Assembly (NCBI RefSeq): GCF_000243075.1
Contig: NC_016745.1
Location: 2,125,001 to 2,189,000, forward strand
Length of the DNA: 64,000 nt
Direction: 5' to 3'
Source: Oceanimonas sp. GK1
Lineage (GTDB): Bacteria; Pseudomonadota; Gammaproteobacteria; Enterobacterales; Aeromonadaceae
Part shown: positions 1-10,648 of the stretch, in pieces
Position numbering within the stretch: the stretch's first letter is position 1
Layout of the letters: each line of letters opens with the position of its first letter
The notes under the pieces: generated by a model
Databases searched by the model: none
Told to the model about the DNA's origin: nothing
What the model saw: only the letters and a program-made list of their open reading frames with translations
Translations under genes and position numbers: made by a program

Positions 1-907
1 GCCAGTCTTCCAGCTTCGGCGGAGTCAGCTCGGCGGGGCCGGTGCCGTCCAGGTGAAAGTGCACGTGGCGGGTGGCGGCGCAGTTGGGGATCATCACCAC
101 CGGCTTGGAGGCGGCATGGGTGGGGGCGGTTTTGATTTTCACGTCCACCACCGTGGTCAGGCCACCCAGGCCCTGGGCACCAATGCCCAGCTTGTTGGCC
201 TTTTCAAACAGCTCCAGGCGCAGTTTTTCCTCGGTGGTTTCGGCGCCGCGCTCGATCAGCTCGTGAATATCCACCGGATCCATCAGGGATTCCTTGGCCA
301 GCACAGCGGCCTTTTCGGCGGTGCCGCCGATGCCGATGCCCAGCATGCCAGGAGGGCACCAGCCGGCACCCATGGTAGGCAGGGTTTTCAGCACCCACTC
401 CACCACGTCGTCGGACGGGTTCAGCATTACCATCTTGGACTTGTTCTCGGAGCCGCCGCCCTTGGCGGCAATGGCCACTTCCACGTGGTCGCCGGGCACC
501 ATGTCGATATGCACCACGGCGGGAGCGTTGTCCTTGGTGTTTGTACGGGCCCCGGCCGGGTCGGCCACGATGCTGGCGCGCAGCGGGTTGTCGGGGTTGG
601 AATAGGCGCGGCGTACGCCTTCATCCACCATTTCCTGCACCGTCATGTCGGTGTCCCACTGTACCTGCATGCCGATTTTCACAAAGCAGGTCACAATGCC
701 GGTGTCCTGGCACAGGGGGCGGTGACCCTCGGCAGACATGCGGGAGTTGATCAGAATTTGCGCGATGGCGTCTTTGGCGGCCTGGCTCTGCTCTTTTTCG
801 TAGGCCTTTTCCAGCGCTTTCACGAAATCCAGCGGGTGGTAGTAGGAGATATATTGAAGGGCGTCAGCAACGGAGTCGATAAAGTCCTGCTTTTTGATAA
901 TGCTCAT
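1..907 (-). CDS. Fumarate hydratase class I, N-terminal part (gene runs off the left edge)
   Basis: This is an iron-sulfur (class I) fumarase, which interconverts fumarate and malate in the TCA cycle in the cytoplasm. The first 302 codons are visible, starting MSIIKKQDFIDS; the C-terminal part lies outside the window. PLCQDTG (Cys66) and PNCAATRH match the conserved cysteine segments that hold the 4Fe-4S cluster in the FumA/FumB family. The start is placed so that the protein begins close to the catalytic domain, as in the roughly 500-residue class I enzymes rather than the longer E. coli FumA. It is divergent from pabB. The family call is firm; which paralogue it is (fumA or fumB) cannot be told. 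Confidence 0.93.
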   Translation of the reverse strand, partial: MSIIKKQDFIDSVADALQYISYYHPLDFVKALEKAYEKEQSQAAKDAIAQILINSRMSAEGHRPLCQDTGIVTCFVKIGMQVQWDTDMTVQEMVDEGVRRAYSNPDNPLRASIVADPAGARTNTKDNAPAVVHIDMVPGDHVEVAIAAKGGGSENKSKMVMLNPSDDVVEWVLKTLPTMGAGWCPPGMLGIGIGGTAEKAAVLAKESLMDPVDIHELIERGAETTEEKLRLELFEKANKLGIGAQGLGGLTTVVDVKIKTAPTHAASKPVVMIPNCAATRHVHFHLDGTGPAELTPPKLEDW

Positions 908-940
908 GGCTTCCTCATGGGTTATCGGCTGGCTCTGTAT

Positions 941-949
941 TGTTATAAT
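941..949 (+). promoter_or_regulatory. Putative pabB promoter, extended -10
   Basis: TATAAT at 944-949 is preceded by TG one base upstream, giving an extended -10 box. There is no convincing -35 hexamer. It lies in the 125-bp divergent gap between the fumarase and pabB and would leave a leader of about 75 nt before pabB. Confidence 0.5.
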
Positions 950-1032
950 CGGCGCCATGATACGCTTCACCGCCCCCGGCTGACCAGTCTGGGCCCGGGC
1001 GGAATGCCAAAACTGTCGAGTGGATTACATAA

Positions 1033-2409
1033 ATGAGACTGCCTTTGCACATACACAGCGAGCCCTTTGCCGGCCCGGTGCGCGACTTCTTTTCTCCCCT
1101 GGCCAATACCCCCTGGTCGGTGCTGCTGGAGTCGGCGTCGCCGCGGGCTGAAGATAGCCGGTTTCATATCCTCAGCGCCCATCCGCGGGCGACCCTGGTG
1201 ACCCGCGGCACCGACACCGTGATCACCCACGCCGGTGGCCGTGAGCACAGCAGCGACAGTCCTTTTGCCCTGCTGAAGACCTGGCAGCAACGGCTGCTGG
1301 GGGAGGTGAGCCTGCCCGAGGACTACGCCCACCTGCCTTTTGCCGGTGGGGCGCTGGGGCTGTTTGGCTATGATCTGGGCCGGCGGTTGGAGCGCATTCC
1401 CGAGCAGGCGGTGAACGAGCTCGCCACCCCCGACATGGCGGTAGGCATTTACGACTGGGCCTGGGTCATTGACCGGCAACGCGAACAGGCTCATTTGCTG
1501 GTGCTGGGCGATGAGGCCGCACTGCAACAAAAGCTGGCCTGGTGGCAGGAGCTGACCGCCGCGCCCGGGGCGGCCTTGCGCCTGACCGGGCCCTGGCAGG
1601 CCAACCAGAGCCGCGAGCAGTACGGCGCCAACTTTGACCGGGTTCAGGAGTATCTGGCCGCCGGCGATTGTTACCAAATCAACCTCACGGTGCGGTTTAG
1701 CGCGCCCTTTGATGGGGATCCCTGGGCCGCCTATTGCCGCCTGAGCGAGCACAACCGGGCGCCCTTTTCCGCCTTTATGCCGCTGCCTCAAAGCACGGTG
1801 CTTAGCCTGTCGCCGGAGCGCTTTATCGCCCTCGACGGCCGCCGGGTGGAAACCAAACCCATCAAGGGTACCCGGCCCAGAGGCAGGAGCGAACAGCAGG
1901 ACCGGCAACTGGCCGAAGCGCTGGCCGCCGCGCCCAAAGACAGATCCGAGAACCTGATGATCGTGGACCTGCTGCGCAACGACATTGGCCGGGTCTGTGT
2001 GCCGGGCACGGTCAAGGTGCCGTCGTTGTTTGCCATTGAGTCGTTCCCGGCGGTGCATCATCTGGTGTCCACCATCACCGGCGAACTGAAGGAAGGGCTT
2101 GATGGTACCGATCTGCTGGCGGCCACCTTTCCCGGCGGCTCCATTACCGGCGCGCCCAAGGTGCGGGCCATGGAAATCATCGAGGAGCTGGAGCCCCACC
2201 GGCGCCATGGCTATTGCGGCAGCATGGGCTACCTCAGCGCCCATGGTCGCATGGACACCAGCATTACCATTCGTACCCTGCTGGCGGAGCAGGGGCGGCT
2301 TTATTGCTGGGCCGGCGGCGGCGTGGTGGCGGACTCCGAGCAGGGTGCCGAGTATCAGGAGCTGTTCGACAAACTGGGCCGTATTTTGCCGGTGCTTGAA
2401 AGCCTATGA
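1033..2409 (+). CDS. pabB: Aminodeoxychorismate synthase component I
   Basis: PabB converts chorismate and glutamine-derived ammonia into 4-amino-4-deoxychorismate, the first dedicated step to p-aminobenzoate and folate. The 458-residue protein has the N-terminal anthranilate-synthase-I fold and the C-terminal chorismate-binding domain, with PGGSITGAPK near residue 370. PIKGTRPRG near residue 276 carries the lysine (about 278) that marks PabB-type enzymes; TrpE has alanine there. The partner amidotransferase PabA is not in the window, but pabC, the next enzyme, lies at 27520. The stop overlaps the start of the Nudix gene by 4 nt, so the two are probably co-translated. Confidence 0.95.
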   Translation: MRLPLHIHSEPFAGPVRDFFSPLANTPWSVLLESASPRAEDSRFHILSAHPRATLVTRGTDTVITHAGGREHSSDSPFALLKTWQQRLLGEVSLPEDYAHLPFAGGALGLFGYDLGRRLERIPEQAVNELATPDMAVGIYDWAWVIDRQREQAHLLVLGDEAALQQKLAWWQELTAAPGAALRLTGPWQANQSREQYGANFDRVQEYLAAGDCYQINLTVRFSAPFDGDPWAAYCRLSEHNRAPFSAFMPLPQSTVLSLSPERFIALDGRRVETKPIKGTRPRGRSEQQDRQLAEALAAAPKDRSENLMIVDLLRNDIGRVCVPGTVKVPSLFAIESFPAVHHLVSTITGELKEGLDGTDLLAATFPGGSITGAPKVRAMEIIEELEPHRRHGYCGSMGYLSAHGRMDTSITIRTLLAEQGRLYCWAGGGVVADSEQGAEYQELFDKLGRILPVLESL

Positions 2410-2969
2410 CCCTGGATGAGCTGATCACCCGTCTCAACCTGCTGCCGCCACCACCGGACGACGGCTGGCCGGCCCATGCCCGGCCGGCAGCGGTGCTGAT
2501 GCCGGTGCTGGAAGGGGCCCAGGGGCTGGAGCTGGTGCTGACCCGGCGCAGCCGGCACCTGCGGCAGCATCCGGGGCAGATCAGCTTTCCCGGCGGCCGG
2601 GTGGACGACGCCGATCCCAGCCTGTGGCACACGGCACTCAGGGAAAGCGAAGAGGAAATCGGCCTGCCGCCGGACCGCTGCCGGCTGCTGGCGCGGCTTC
2701 GGGCGCAATACACCATCTCCGGCTTTGCCCTTACGCCCTTTGTGGGGCTGGTGCAGGGCCAGCCCCAGTTTGTGCTGAATCCCGACGAGGTGGACGAGCT
2801 TTACCGGGTGCCGCTCGATTACCTGCTGGACCTGCGCCACCACCATGTGCTGAGCCAGCCCCGCCGGGGCAAACTGCACCGGGTGGTGTTTATCCGCTGG
2901 CAGGGCCTGTGGGTGTGGGGCATCACCGCCGCCGTTATTCATCAGTTCGCCCGCCAGGTGGCGCGTTGA
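2406..2969 (+). CDS. nudL: Nudix hydrolase, CoA pyrophosphatase (NudL/YeaB type)
   Basis: This 187-residue Nudix enzyme belongs to the family that hydrolyses the pyrophosphate bond of coenzyme A and its derivatives to phosphopantetheine and 3',5'-ADP. The Nudix box is seen as GGRVDDAD, then TALRESEEEIGL, around residues 60-85. The paired arrangement GGxxDxxD plus TALRExxEEIGL is characteristic of the CoA branch. It overlaps the pabB stop by 4 nt (ATGA), the same pabB-nudL pairing as in E. coli. The activity is inferred from the family; other nucleotide substrates cannot be excluded. Confidence 0.9.
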   Translation: MTLDELITRLNLLPPPPDDGWPAHARPAAVLMPVLEGAQGLELVLTRRSRHLRQHPGQISFPGGRVDDADPSLWHTALRESEEEIGLPPDRCRLLARLRAQYTISGFALTPFVGLVQGQPQFVLNPDEVDELYRVPLDYLLDLRHHHVLSQPRRGKLHRVVFIRWQGLWVWGITAAVIHQFARQVAR

Positions 2970-3023
2970 GCGGCGATCCTTATCACAAATCCTGTTTTCT
3001 TTTTTGTACTTGTTAAAATGTTG

Positions 3024-3052
3024 TTGGGTTAAAGCTCAAATAAATCTACAAT
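3024..3052 (+). promoter_or_regulatory. Possible promoter of the serine dehydratase gene
   Basis: TTGGGT (3024-3029) and TACAAT (3047-3052) are 17 bp apart. They lie in an AT-rich 150-bp gap, about 70 nt before the sdaA start. The -35 match is weak, so this is a candidate only. Confidence 0.35.
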
Positions 3053-3122
3053 CGTTCAATAATAGTTGAGCGATTGCCTGTGCGCGTCGCTGTTCCTAAG
3101 CGAGTAGTGTTTGGAGTTTGCC

Positions 3123-4505
<1,383 letters not shown>

Positions 4506-4544
4506 TGCCTGCCCGTGAGGGGTGAGGTGTAAGGCGTAAAGAGA

Positions 4545-4568
4545 AGCCCGGCGATTGCCGGGCTTTTT
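4545..4568 (+). terminator. Rho-independent terminator after sdaA
   Basis: An 8-bp stem AGCCCGGC / GCCGGGCT with a GATT loop is followed directly by five T. Confidence 0.9.
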
Positions 4569-4583
4569 GTATGGGGTTGGAGC

Positions 4584-4669
4584 GCAGGCGGCTCGCCTGC
4601 ATTAGCGCCCGGAAGGGCGCTCATTTGCCGCAATGCGACAATATATGCGGGCAGGCTGCCCGCGCTCCA
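4584..4669. repeat. Composite palindromic repeat (REP-like module copy 1)
   Basis: Between the convergent sdaA and metG are four adjacent short inverted repeats: GCAGGCG/CGCCTGC (4584-4600), AGCGCCC/GGGCGCT (4604-4621), a degenerate TTGCCGC/GCGACAA (4625-4641) and GCGGGCA/TGCCCGC (4647-4663), ending in GCTCCA. The last two plus GCTCCA are the same module that occurs three times at 50366-50696. Confidence 0.75.
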
Positions 4670-4675
4670 TGGAAT

Positions 4676-6709
4676 TTACTTGATGCGCATCCCCGGCTGG
4701 GCGCCGGCGTGGGGTTCGAGGATCCACAGATCCTGGCCGCCGGGGCCGGCGGCCAGCACCATGCCTTCGCTCATGCCGAAGCGCATTTTGCGCGGTGCCA
4801 GGTTGGCCACCATGACGGTGAGCTTGCCTTCCAGATCTTCCGGCTGGTAGGCAGACTTGATGCCGGCGAACACCTGGCGGGTTTCGCCGCCCAGATCGAG
4901 CTGCAGCTTGAGCAGCTTGTCCGCTTGTGGCACCGCTTCCGCCTTCTTGATCAGCGCCACCCGCAGATCTACCTTGGCGAAGTCGTCAAAGCTGATGGTG
5001 TCGCCGATGGGGTCGTCCGCTAGCGGGCCGGTGGGGGCAACCTTGGCCTGCTCAGCGGCCAGATCTTCCTTTGACGCTTCCACCATGGCGGCCACCTTGT
5101 CGGCCTCGATGCGGCTGAACAGCGCCTTGAACTTGTTGACGGTGTGGCCGGTCAGCGGCGTGGCCAGGGTGTTCCAGGCCAGCTCGGCGTTGAGGAAGGC
5201 CTCGGCGCGCTCGGCCAGCATCGGCATCACCGGCTTGAGGTAGGTCATCAGCACGCGGAACAGGTTGATACCCACCGAGCAGATGGCCTGCAGCTCAGCG
5301 TCCTTGCCCTCTTCCTTGGCCACCACCCAGGGCGCCTTGTCGTCCACATAGCGGTTGGCCTTGTCGGCCAGGGCCATGATTTCCCGAATGGCGCGGCCGA
5401 ATTCCCGCTGCTCGTAGGCTTGACCGATACGCTCGGCGGCGCCGGCAAACTCGGCATAGAGTTCGGGCTCGGCGCACTCGGCGGCCAGCTGGCCGTCAAA
5501 GCGCTTGGCAATAAAGCCGGCGTTGCGGGAAGCCAGGTTGACCAGCTTGTTGACCACGTCGGCGTTGACCCGGGCCACGAAGTCGTCCAGGTTCAGGTCG
5601 AGATCGTCGATGCGGCTGGACAGTTTGGCGGCGTAGTAATAACGCAGGCACTCGGGATCCAGGTGGTTGAGGTAGGTGTCGGCCTTGATGAAGGTACCCT
5701 TGGACTTGGACATCTTGGCGCCGTTCACGGTCACATAGCCGTGCACGAAGATGTTGCTGGGCTTGCGGAAGCCGCTGCCGTCGAGCATGGCCGGCCAGAA
5801 CAGGCTGTGGAAATAGACGATGTCCTTGCCGATAAAGTGGTACAGCTCGGCGCTGCTGTCCTTGTTCCAGTATTCGTCAAAGCTGAGATCGCCGCGCCGG
5901 TTGCAGTAGTTCTTGAACGAGCCCATGTAGCCGATGGGGGCGTCAAGCCAGACGTAGAAATATTTGCCCGGGGCGCCGGGAATTTCAAAGCCGAAATAGG
6001 GGGCGTCGCGGGTGATGTCCCACTGCTGCAGGCCGGACTCGAACCACTCTTCCAGCTTGTTGGCCATTTCTTCCTGCAGGGCGCCGGAGCGGGTCCAGGC
6101 CTTGAGCATGCCGTCGAACTGGGGCAGGTCAAAGAAGAAGTGCTCGGTGTCCTTCATCACCGGGGTGGCGCCGGATACCGCGGAGCGCGGGTTGATCAGC
6201 TCCGCCGGCGTATAGGTGGCGCCGCAGGACTCACAGTTGTCGCCGTACTGATCTTCGGCCTTGCAGCTGGGGCAGGTGCCCTTGACAAAGCGGTCCGGCA
6301 GGAACATGTTCTGCTCGGGATCGTAGAGCTGGGAAATGGTGCGGCTCTGAATAAAGCCGTTGCTCTTCAGCCGGCCATAGATCAGCTCGGCGAATTCCCG
6401 GTTTTCGTCGCTGTGGGTGCTGTGGTAGTTGTCGAAACCGATGTGAAAGCGCGTGAAGTCGTGCTGGTGTTCTTTCTGTACCTCGGCAATCATCTGCTCG
6501 GGGCTCACGCCCAGCTGCTGGGCCTTGAGCATGATGGGGGTGCCGTGGGCGTCGTCGGCGCAGATGAAATGGACCTGATGGCCACGCATTCGCTGGTAGC
6601 GAACCCAGATATCGGCCTGAATGTGCTCCAGCATATGACCAAGGTGGATTGAACCGTTGGCATAGGGCAGGGCGCAGGTAACGAGAATCTTACGTGGATC
6701 GGTAGCCAT
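4676..6709 (-). CDS. metG: Methionyl-tRNA synthetase
   Basis: This class I aminoacyl-tRNA synthetase charges tRNA-Met and initiator tRNA. Visible features are the HIGH-type motif HLGH (residues 22-25), a zinc-binding knuckle CPSC...CESC near residues 145-160, the KMSKS signature ([10 protein letters not shown], about 330) and a C-terminal tRNA-binding domain from about residue 570 ([10 protein letters not shown]), so this is the long dimeric form. The start is set at 6709 ([12 protein letters not shown]), which aligns with the E. coli N terminus; an in-frame ATG at 6718 would add three residues. It is divergent from the Mrp/ApbC gene, an arrangement also found in E. coli. Confidence 0.97.
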   Translation of the reverse strand: MATDPRKILVTCALPYANGSIHLGHMLEHIQADIWVRYQRMRGHQVHFICADDAHGTPIMLKAQQLGVSPEQMIAEVQKEHQHDFTRFHIGFDNYHSTHSDENREFAELIYGRLKSNGFIQSRTISQLYDPEQNMFLPDRFVKGTCPSCKAEDQYGDNCESCGATYTPAELINPRSAVSGATPVMKDTEHFFFDLPQFDGMLKAWTRSGALQEEMANKLEEWFESGLQQWDITRDAPYFGFEIPGAPGKYFYVWLDAPIGYMGSFKNYCNRRGDLSFDEYWNKDSSAELYHFIGKDIVYFHSLFWPAMLDGSGFRKPSNIFVHGYVTVNGAKMSKSKGTFIKADTYLNHLDPECLRYYYAAKLSSRIDDLDLNLDDFVARVNADVVNKLVNLASRNAGFIAKRFDGQLAAECAEPELYAEFAGAAERIGQAYEQREFGRAIREIMALADKANRYVDDKAPWVVAKEEGKDAELQAICSVGINLFRVLMTYLKPVMPMLAERAEAFLNAELAWNTLATPLTGHTVNKFKALFSRIEADKVAAMVEASKEDLAAEQAKVAPTGPLADDPIGDTISFDDFAKVDLRVALIKKAEAVPQADKLLKLQLDLGGETRQVFAGIKSAYQPEDLEGKLTVMVANLAPRKMRFGMSEGMVLAAGPGGQDLWILEPHAGAQPGMRIK

Positions 6710-6809
6710 AATTTCCATTTTTAATGAGTGTGTTTGACGGGACCCTGCATGTTACCCGAGTTTTTTCTCATATACACTCTTCAACGGCGTTTTCCCCCCC
6801 TTGTGCTTT

Positions 6810-6818
6810 TGCTAAAGT
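6810..6818 (+). promoter_or_regulatory. Putative extended -10 promoter for the Mrp/ApbC gene
   Basis: TGCTAAAGT gives a TG-n-TAAAGT extended -10 element about 30 nt before the start codon, in the 139-bp divergent gap with metG. No clear -35 was found. Confidence 0.4.
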
Positions 6819-6848
6819 GCAGACATTCCCCCACGTGGACGCAAGTGA

Positions 6849-7922
6849 ATGAATATTGAACCAATTCGGCAGTATCTGGGCCGTTTCAGACCCGCTCACT
6901 GGCCCCAGGATCTGGGGTCTGCCGGCGTTGTGCGCAACATCGAGCTGCGCGAGGACGGGCTTCATGTCTCGTTGGTGCTGCCCTTTGTACAGCATGGCCT
7001 CACGGCGGAGCTGCATGCCCTCAATGCCGAGCTCTGTGCGCTGGCGGGCACCCAGGCGGTGCACTGGCAACTGCAAACCGAGGTGGCCACCCTGGCCCAT
7101 ACCAATGAGGCCCCGGCGGTGGCCGGGGTGCGTAATATCATCGCGGTATCATCGGGCAAGGGCGGGGTGGGCAAGTCCACCACCGCGGTCAACCTGGCGC
7201 TGGCGCTGAGCCGGCTGGGTGCCCGGGTGGGCATATTGGATGCCGACGTCTATGGCCCTTCCATTCCACTGATGCTGGGGGTCCCGGAGGCACGCCCTGC
7301 CAGTGACGACGGCAACACCATGACGCCGGTGCAGGCGCATGGCATCAAGGCCAACAGCATCGGCTTTCTGGTGAGTGCCGATGACGCCACCGTCTGGCGT
7401 GGCCCCATGGCCAGCAAGGCGCTGTCCCAGATATTGCGGGAAACCCGCTGGGGTGAGCTGGACTACCTGGTGGTGGACCTGCCGCCGGGCACCGGCGACA
7501 TTCAGCTGACCATTGCCCAGCAGGTGCCGACCACGGCAGCGGTGGTGGTGACCACGCCCCAGAACGTGGCCCTGGCCGATGCGGTCAAGGGTATCAACAT
7601 GTTCGGCAAGGTGGGCATTCCGGTGCTGGGGGTGATTGAAAACATGAGCTATCACCAGTGCAGCCAATGCGGTCACCAGGACAGGCTGTTTGGCGAGGGC
7701 GGTGGCGAGCGCCTGCGCGACGAGCAGGGCGTACCGCTGCTGGGCCAGCTGCCGCTCAGTGCCACCCTGTGCCGGCAAATGGATGCCGGCACACCGGTGG
7801 TGGCGGCCGAGCCGGACAGCGACATGGCCGGCCTTTATCTGGCGCTGGCCGCCCGCCTGGCCGCCGCGCTCTATTTTTCCGGCAAGGCGGTGCCCACCAC
7901 CCTGTATACCCGGCAGGTATAA
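6849..7922 (+). CDS. apbC: Iron-sulfur cluster carrier ATPase, Mrp/NBP35 family
   Basis: This is a cytoplasmic P-loop ATPase that binds and transfers 4Fe-4S clusters to apoproteins. The 357 residues comprise an N-terminal MIP18/DUF59-like region (about 1-80) and a ParA/MinD-like ATPase domain with the deviant Walker A GKGGVGKST (about 103-111). A CxxC motif (CSQC, about 271-274) is where the bridging cluster sits between two subunits in this family. It is divergent from metG and closed by its own terminator, so it is probably a single-gene transcript. E. coli calls the homologue mrp. Confidence 0.93.
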   Translation: MNIEPIRQYLGRFRPAHWPQDLGSAGVVRNIELREDGLHVSLVLPFVQHGLTAELHALNAELCALAGTQAVHWQLQTEVATLAHTNEAPAVAGVRNIIAVSSGKGGVGKSTTAVNLALALSRLGARVGILDADVYGPSIPLMLGVPEARPASDDGNTMTPVQAHGIKANSIGFLVSADDATVWRGPMASKALSQILRETRWGELDYLVVDLPPGTGDIQLTIAQQVPTTAAVVVTTPQNVALADAVKGINMFGKVGIPVLGVIENMSYHQCSQCGHQDRLFGEGGGERLRDEQGVPLLGQLPLSATLCRQMDAGTPVVAAEPDSDMAGLYLALAARLAAALYFSGKAVPTTLYTRQV

Positions 7923-7939
7923 TCATCCTGGTCTGTTCG

Positions 7940-7968
7940 CGGTGCCGGCCGGTCCGGCGCCGTTTTTT
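7940..7968 (+). terminator. Rho-independent terminator after the Mrp/ApbC gene
   Basis: A 9-bp stem CGGTGCCGG / CCGGCGCCG (one G-U pair) with a CCGGT loop is followed by TTTTTT. It separates this gene from dcd. Confidence 0.85.
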
Positions 7969-8024
7969 CTTTCGGCTCTGCGTATGGTTTTACGTCCAGG
8001 GCCTGTTCGGTTTAAGGAGTTTTC

Positions 8025-8606
8025 ATGCGTCTTTGCGATCGGGACATCAAGCAGTATCTGGCCGATGGCCGCATTCAGATTGTGCCCGAGCCGCCGGCAG
8101 AGCGGATCAGCGGCGTGACCGTGGATGTGCTGCTTGGCAACGAATTTCGAGTATTTCAGGATCACACCGCGCCCTTTATTGATCTCAGCGGCCCCAAGGG
8201 CCAGGTGCAGGAGCAGATCAACCGGGTGATGAGCGACGAGATCCTGATTGAAGACGGCCAGGCCTTTTTCCTGCATCCGGGTGAGCTGGCCTTGGCGGTA
8301 ACGCACGAGTCCGTTACCCTGCCTGATGACATTGTTGGCTGGCTCGACGGCCGCTCTTCCCTGGCACGCCTCGGGCTGATGGTGCACGTGACCGCGCACC
8401 GCATCGATCCGGGCTGGAGCGGGCGCATCGTGCTGGAGTTTTACAACAGCGGCAAGCTGCCGCTGGCGCTGCGCCCCAAAATGGTGATTGGCGCGCTCAA
8501 CTTTGAAACCATGTCCGGCCCGGCGGAGCGGCCCTACATGAGCCGCGCCAGTGCCAAGTACAAGGCCCAGAAAGGCGCCGACGCCAGCCGTATCAATCAG
8601 GACTGA
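8025..8606 (+). CDS. dcd: dCTP deaminase
   Basis: Dcd deaminates dCTP to dUTP, the main source of dUMP for thymidylate synthesis in enteric-type bacteria. The 193-residue length and the segments [10 protein letters not shown] and [11 protein letters not shown] are those of the trimeric Dcd/dUTPase-fold family. The start has an AAGGAG ribosome site 6-7 nt upstream. The AsmA-family gene begins 26 nt after the stop, as in E. coli where dcd and asmA are neighbours. Confidence 0.96.
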   Translation: MRLCDRDIKQYLADGRIQIVPEPPAERISGVTVDVLLGNEFRVFQDHTAPFIDLSGPKGQVQEQINRVMSDEILIEDGQAFFLHPGELALAVTHESVTLPDDIVGWLDGRSSLARLGLMVHVTAHRIDPGWSGRIVLEFYNSGKLPLALRPKMVIGALNFETMSGPAERPYMSRASAKYKAQKGADASRINQD

Positions 8607-8632
8607 CACACGCACAGAACGGGACAACAAGA

Positions 8633-10579
8633 ATGAAAAAATGGCTATACGGGCTGGCGGCGCTGGCGCTGCTGGTGTTGCTGGGGATCTTTGCCCTGAC
8701 CCGGCTGGTGGACACCGACAGGGTCAAACGCCTGCTGGTGGAGCAGACCCGGGAAAAAACCGGTCGCACCCTGGTGATTGACGGTGAGCTGAGCTGGCGC
8801 TTTTTTCCTTCCCTCGGTTTTACCCTGGGCAAAACCGCCCTGCTGAACCCGGCCGGCTTTGAGCAGGGGGCCACCCTGTCGGTGGGCGAGGTCAGCCTGG
8901 ACGTGGCGCTAAAGCCGCTGCTCGACAACCGCCTGGAGGTGGGGGAAGCGGTGCTGAGTAATGCCCGTCTGCACCTGATCACCCGCCAGGACGGCACTAC
9001 CAACCTGGATGATCTGCGCAACCTGGGCAAAGAGCAGGCGCCGGCCGCGGACGCCAGCGCCGCCAGCACTCCCGATGCCGCCTCCGAGCCAAAGCGCGAG
9101 CTGCAATTCGTCAGCCTGGCCGGCGTGCGAGTGGTGGATGCCGAAGTGCTGCTGCAGGATGAACGCAACGACAGCCTGACCCGCCTCAACCGGGTGAACC
9201 TCAGCCTCGACCGTTTTGCGCCGGGCGAGGAAGTACCGCTCAGCCTTTCCGGCAACCTGTTTTCCGACGAGCTCCAGGCCAGCCTTCAGGCCGATGGCCG
9301 ATTGTGGCTGGCACCGGAATTTGACCGGTTACGGCTGGACGGACTGGCGTTCGAGGCCGGAGCCACCGGTCGTGCCGTGCCCGGCAACAAGGCGCTGACC
9401 CTGAAGGGGGATTTGGCCTACAGCCTGACGCAAAAACAGGCCGACTTCCGTAACCTGGCGTTGTCCGTGGGCTCGCTCAGCCTGGATGGCGAGCTCAGCG
9501 TCAACCATGCAGCCGAAGTGCCGAAAATCCGCTTTGAGCTGCATACCCCGCTGCTTGATCTGGAACAACTGAGTACCGAATGGAGCAGCGAGCAGGGCGG
9601 CACCACCAGCGCGGCCAGCGCCACCGAGAACCCGGAAACGCCGGCAAAGCGGGCCACACTGCCGCCGTCGGTGGCGTCGAGTGACCCCGATTTGTCCATC
9701 CTTAAACACCTGGACGTCAAGGGCAGCCTGGCCGCAGACCAGCTCAAGGTACAGGGCATGGACATGGAAGGACTCAGGCTCGACATTCGTGTGCTGGAGG
9801 GCAAGGCGTCTGCCGAGCAGATCGGTGCCCGGCTTTACGACGGCACGCTGAAGGGCAATGCCCGCCTTGATGCCAACCCGTCGCCGGCCCGCTTTGCCCT
9901 GCAAACCGAGCTGAACAATGTTGATGGCTATCAATTGCTCAACGCCGCCGCCGGCATGGACGCGCTGGAAGGCCGCGCGACCGTGCAACTGGATGTCACC
10001 GGCCGTGGCCTGTCGTCCCGGGAGATCAAGGAAAGCCTGAGCGGCACCAGCCGGGTGGAGTTTGCCGACGGCGCCCTGCGCGGGGTCAATATCGCCGCCA
10101 TGATCCGCCGAGGCTACGCCCAGGTAAAGGGGCAGCCGTTGCCCAATGACGATGAGCCCCAGAAGACCGATTTCAGCGCCCTGACCGCCGACTTTGCCAT
10201 CGGCAAGGGCAAGGTGGCGACCGACAACCTGCGCCTGGCCTCACCCCTGCTGCGGGTACAGGGGGAGGGGGAAACCAGCCTGCTGGACGAGTCCCTCAAT
10301 GTACTGCTCAACACCTCGGTTGTCGGCACCCTCAAGGGCCAGGATGGCGAGTCGCTGGATGAACTGAAAAACATCACGGTGCCGGTACGCATCAGCGGCA
10401 GTTATCAGGATCCCCGCTATACCCTGGACATGCAGCGGGTGTTTGATCTCTACCTGAAGGAGAAAGCCGGCAAGGAAGCGGAGCGCCTGCAGCGCAAGCT
10501 GGATGAAAAGCTGGGCGGCGAGCTGGGTGACAAACTCAATCAAAAACTGCCCGGTCTGCTGGACAAACTGGGGCTGTAA
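8633..10579 (+). CDS. asmA: AsmA family protein
   Basis: This 648-residue inner-membrane-anchored protein has one N-terminal transmembrane segment (about residues 4-24) and a long periplasmic beta-rich region. AsmA-like proteins are thought to help carry phospholipid between membranes or to affect outer-membrane biogenesis. The N-terminal AsmA domain (after the anchor, with SWRFFPSLGFTLG) and the C-terminal AsmA_2 region (about 400-590) are recognisable. A low-complexity linker rich in A, S, T and P lies near 130-150 and 320-345. It directly follows dcd and ends in a strong terminator. The symbol rests on context and domain type, not on a measured match. Confidence 0.85.
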   Translation: MKKWLYGLAALALLVLLGIFALTRLVDTDRVKRLLVEQTREKTGRTLVIDGELSWRFFPSLGFTLGKTALLNPAGFEQGATLSVGEVSLDVALKPLLDNRLEVGEAVLSNARLHLITRQDGTTNLDDLRNLGKEQAPAADASAASTPDAASEPKRELQFVSLAGVRVVDAEVLLQDERNDSLTRLNRVNLSLDRFAPGEEVPLSLSGNLFSDELQASLQADGRLWLAPEFDRLRLDGLAFEAGATGRAVPGNKALTLKGDLAYSLTQKQADFRNLALSVGSLSLDGELSVNHAAEVPKIRFELHTPLLDLEQLSTEWSSEQGGTTSAASATENPETPAKRATLPPSVASSDPDLSILKHLDVKGSLAADQLKVQGMDMEGLRLDIRVLEGKASAEQIGARLYDGTLKGNARLDANPSPARFALQTELNNVDGYQLLNAAAGMDALEGRATVQLDVTGRGLSSREIKESLSGTSRVEFADGALRGVNIAAMIRRGYAQVKGQPLPNDDEPQKTDFSALTADFAIGKGKVATDNLRLASPLLRVQGEGETSLLDESLNVLLNTSVVGTLKGQDGESLDELKNITVPVRISGSYQDPRYTLDMQRVFDLYLKEKAGKEAERLQRKLDEKLGGELGDKLNQKLPGLLDKLGL

Positions 10580-10606
10580 CGACCTCGCTTACGCTGTTCA
10601 ATAACA

Positions 10607-10632
10607 AGAGGCGGTGGTGACCGCCTCTTTTT
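10607..10632. terminator. Terminator between convergent asmA and yghU
   Basis: An 8-bp stem GAGGCGGT / ACCGCCTC with a GGTG loop is followed by five T on the plus strand. It ends asmA and may also stop readthrough from yghU. Confidence 0.88.
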
Positions 10633-10648
10633 CTAGTCCAGATCCTGT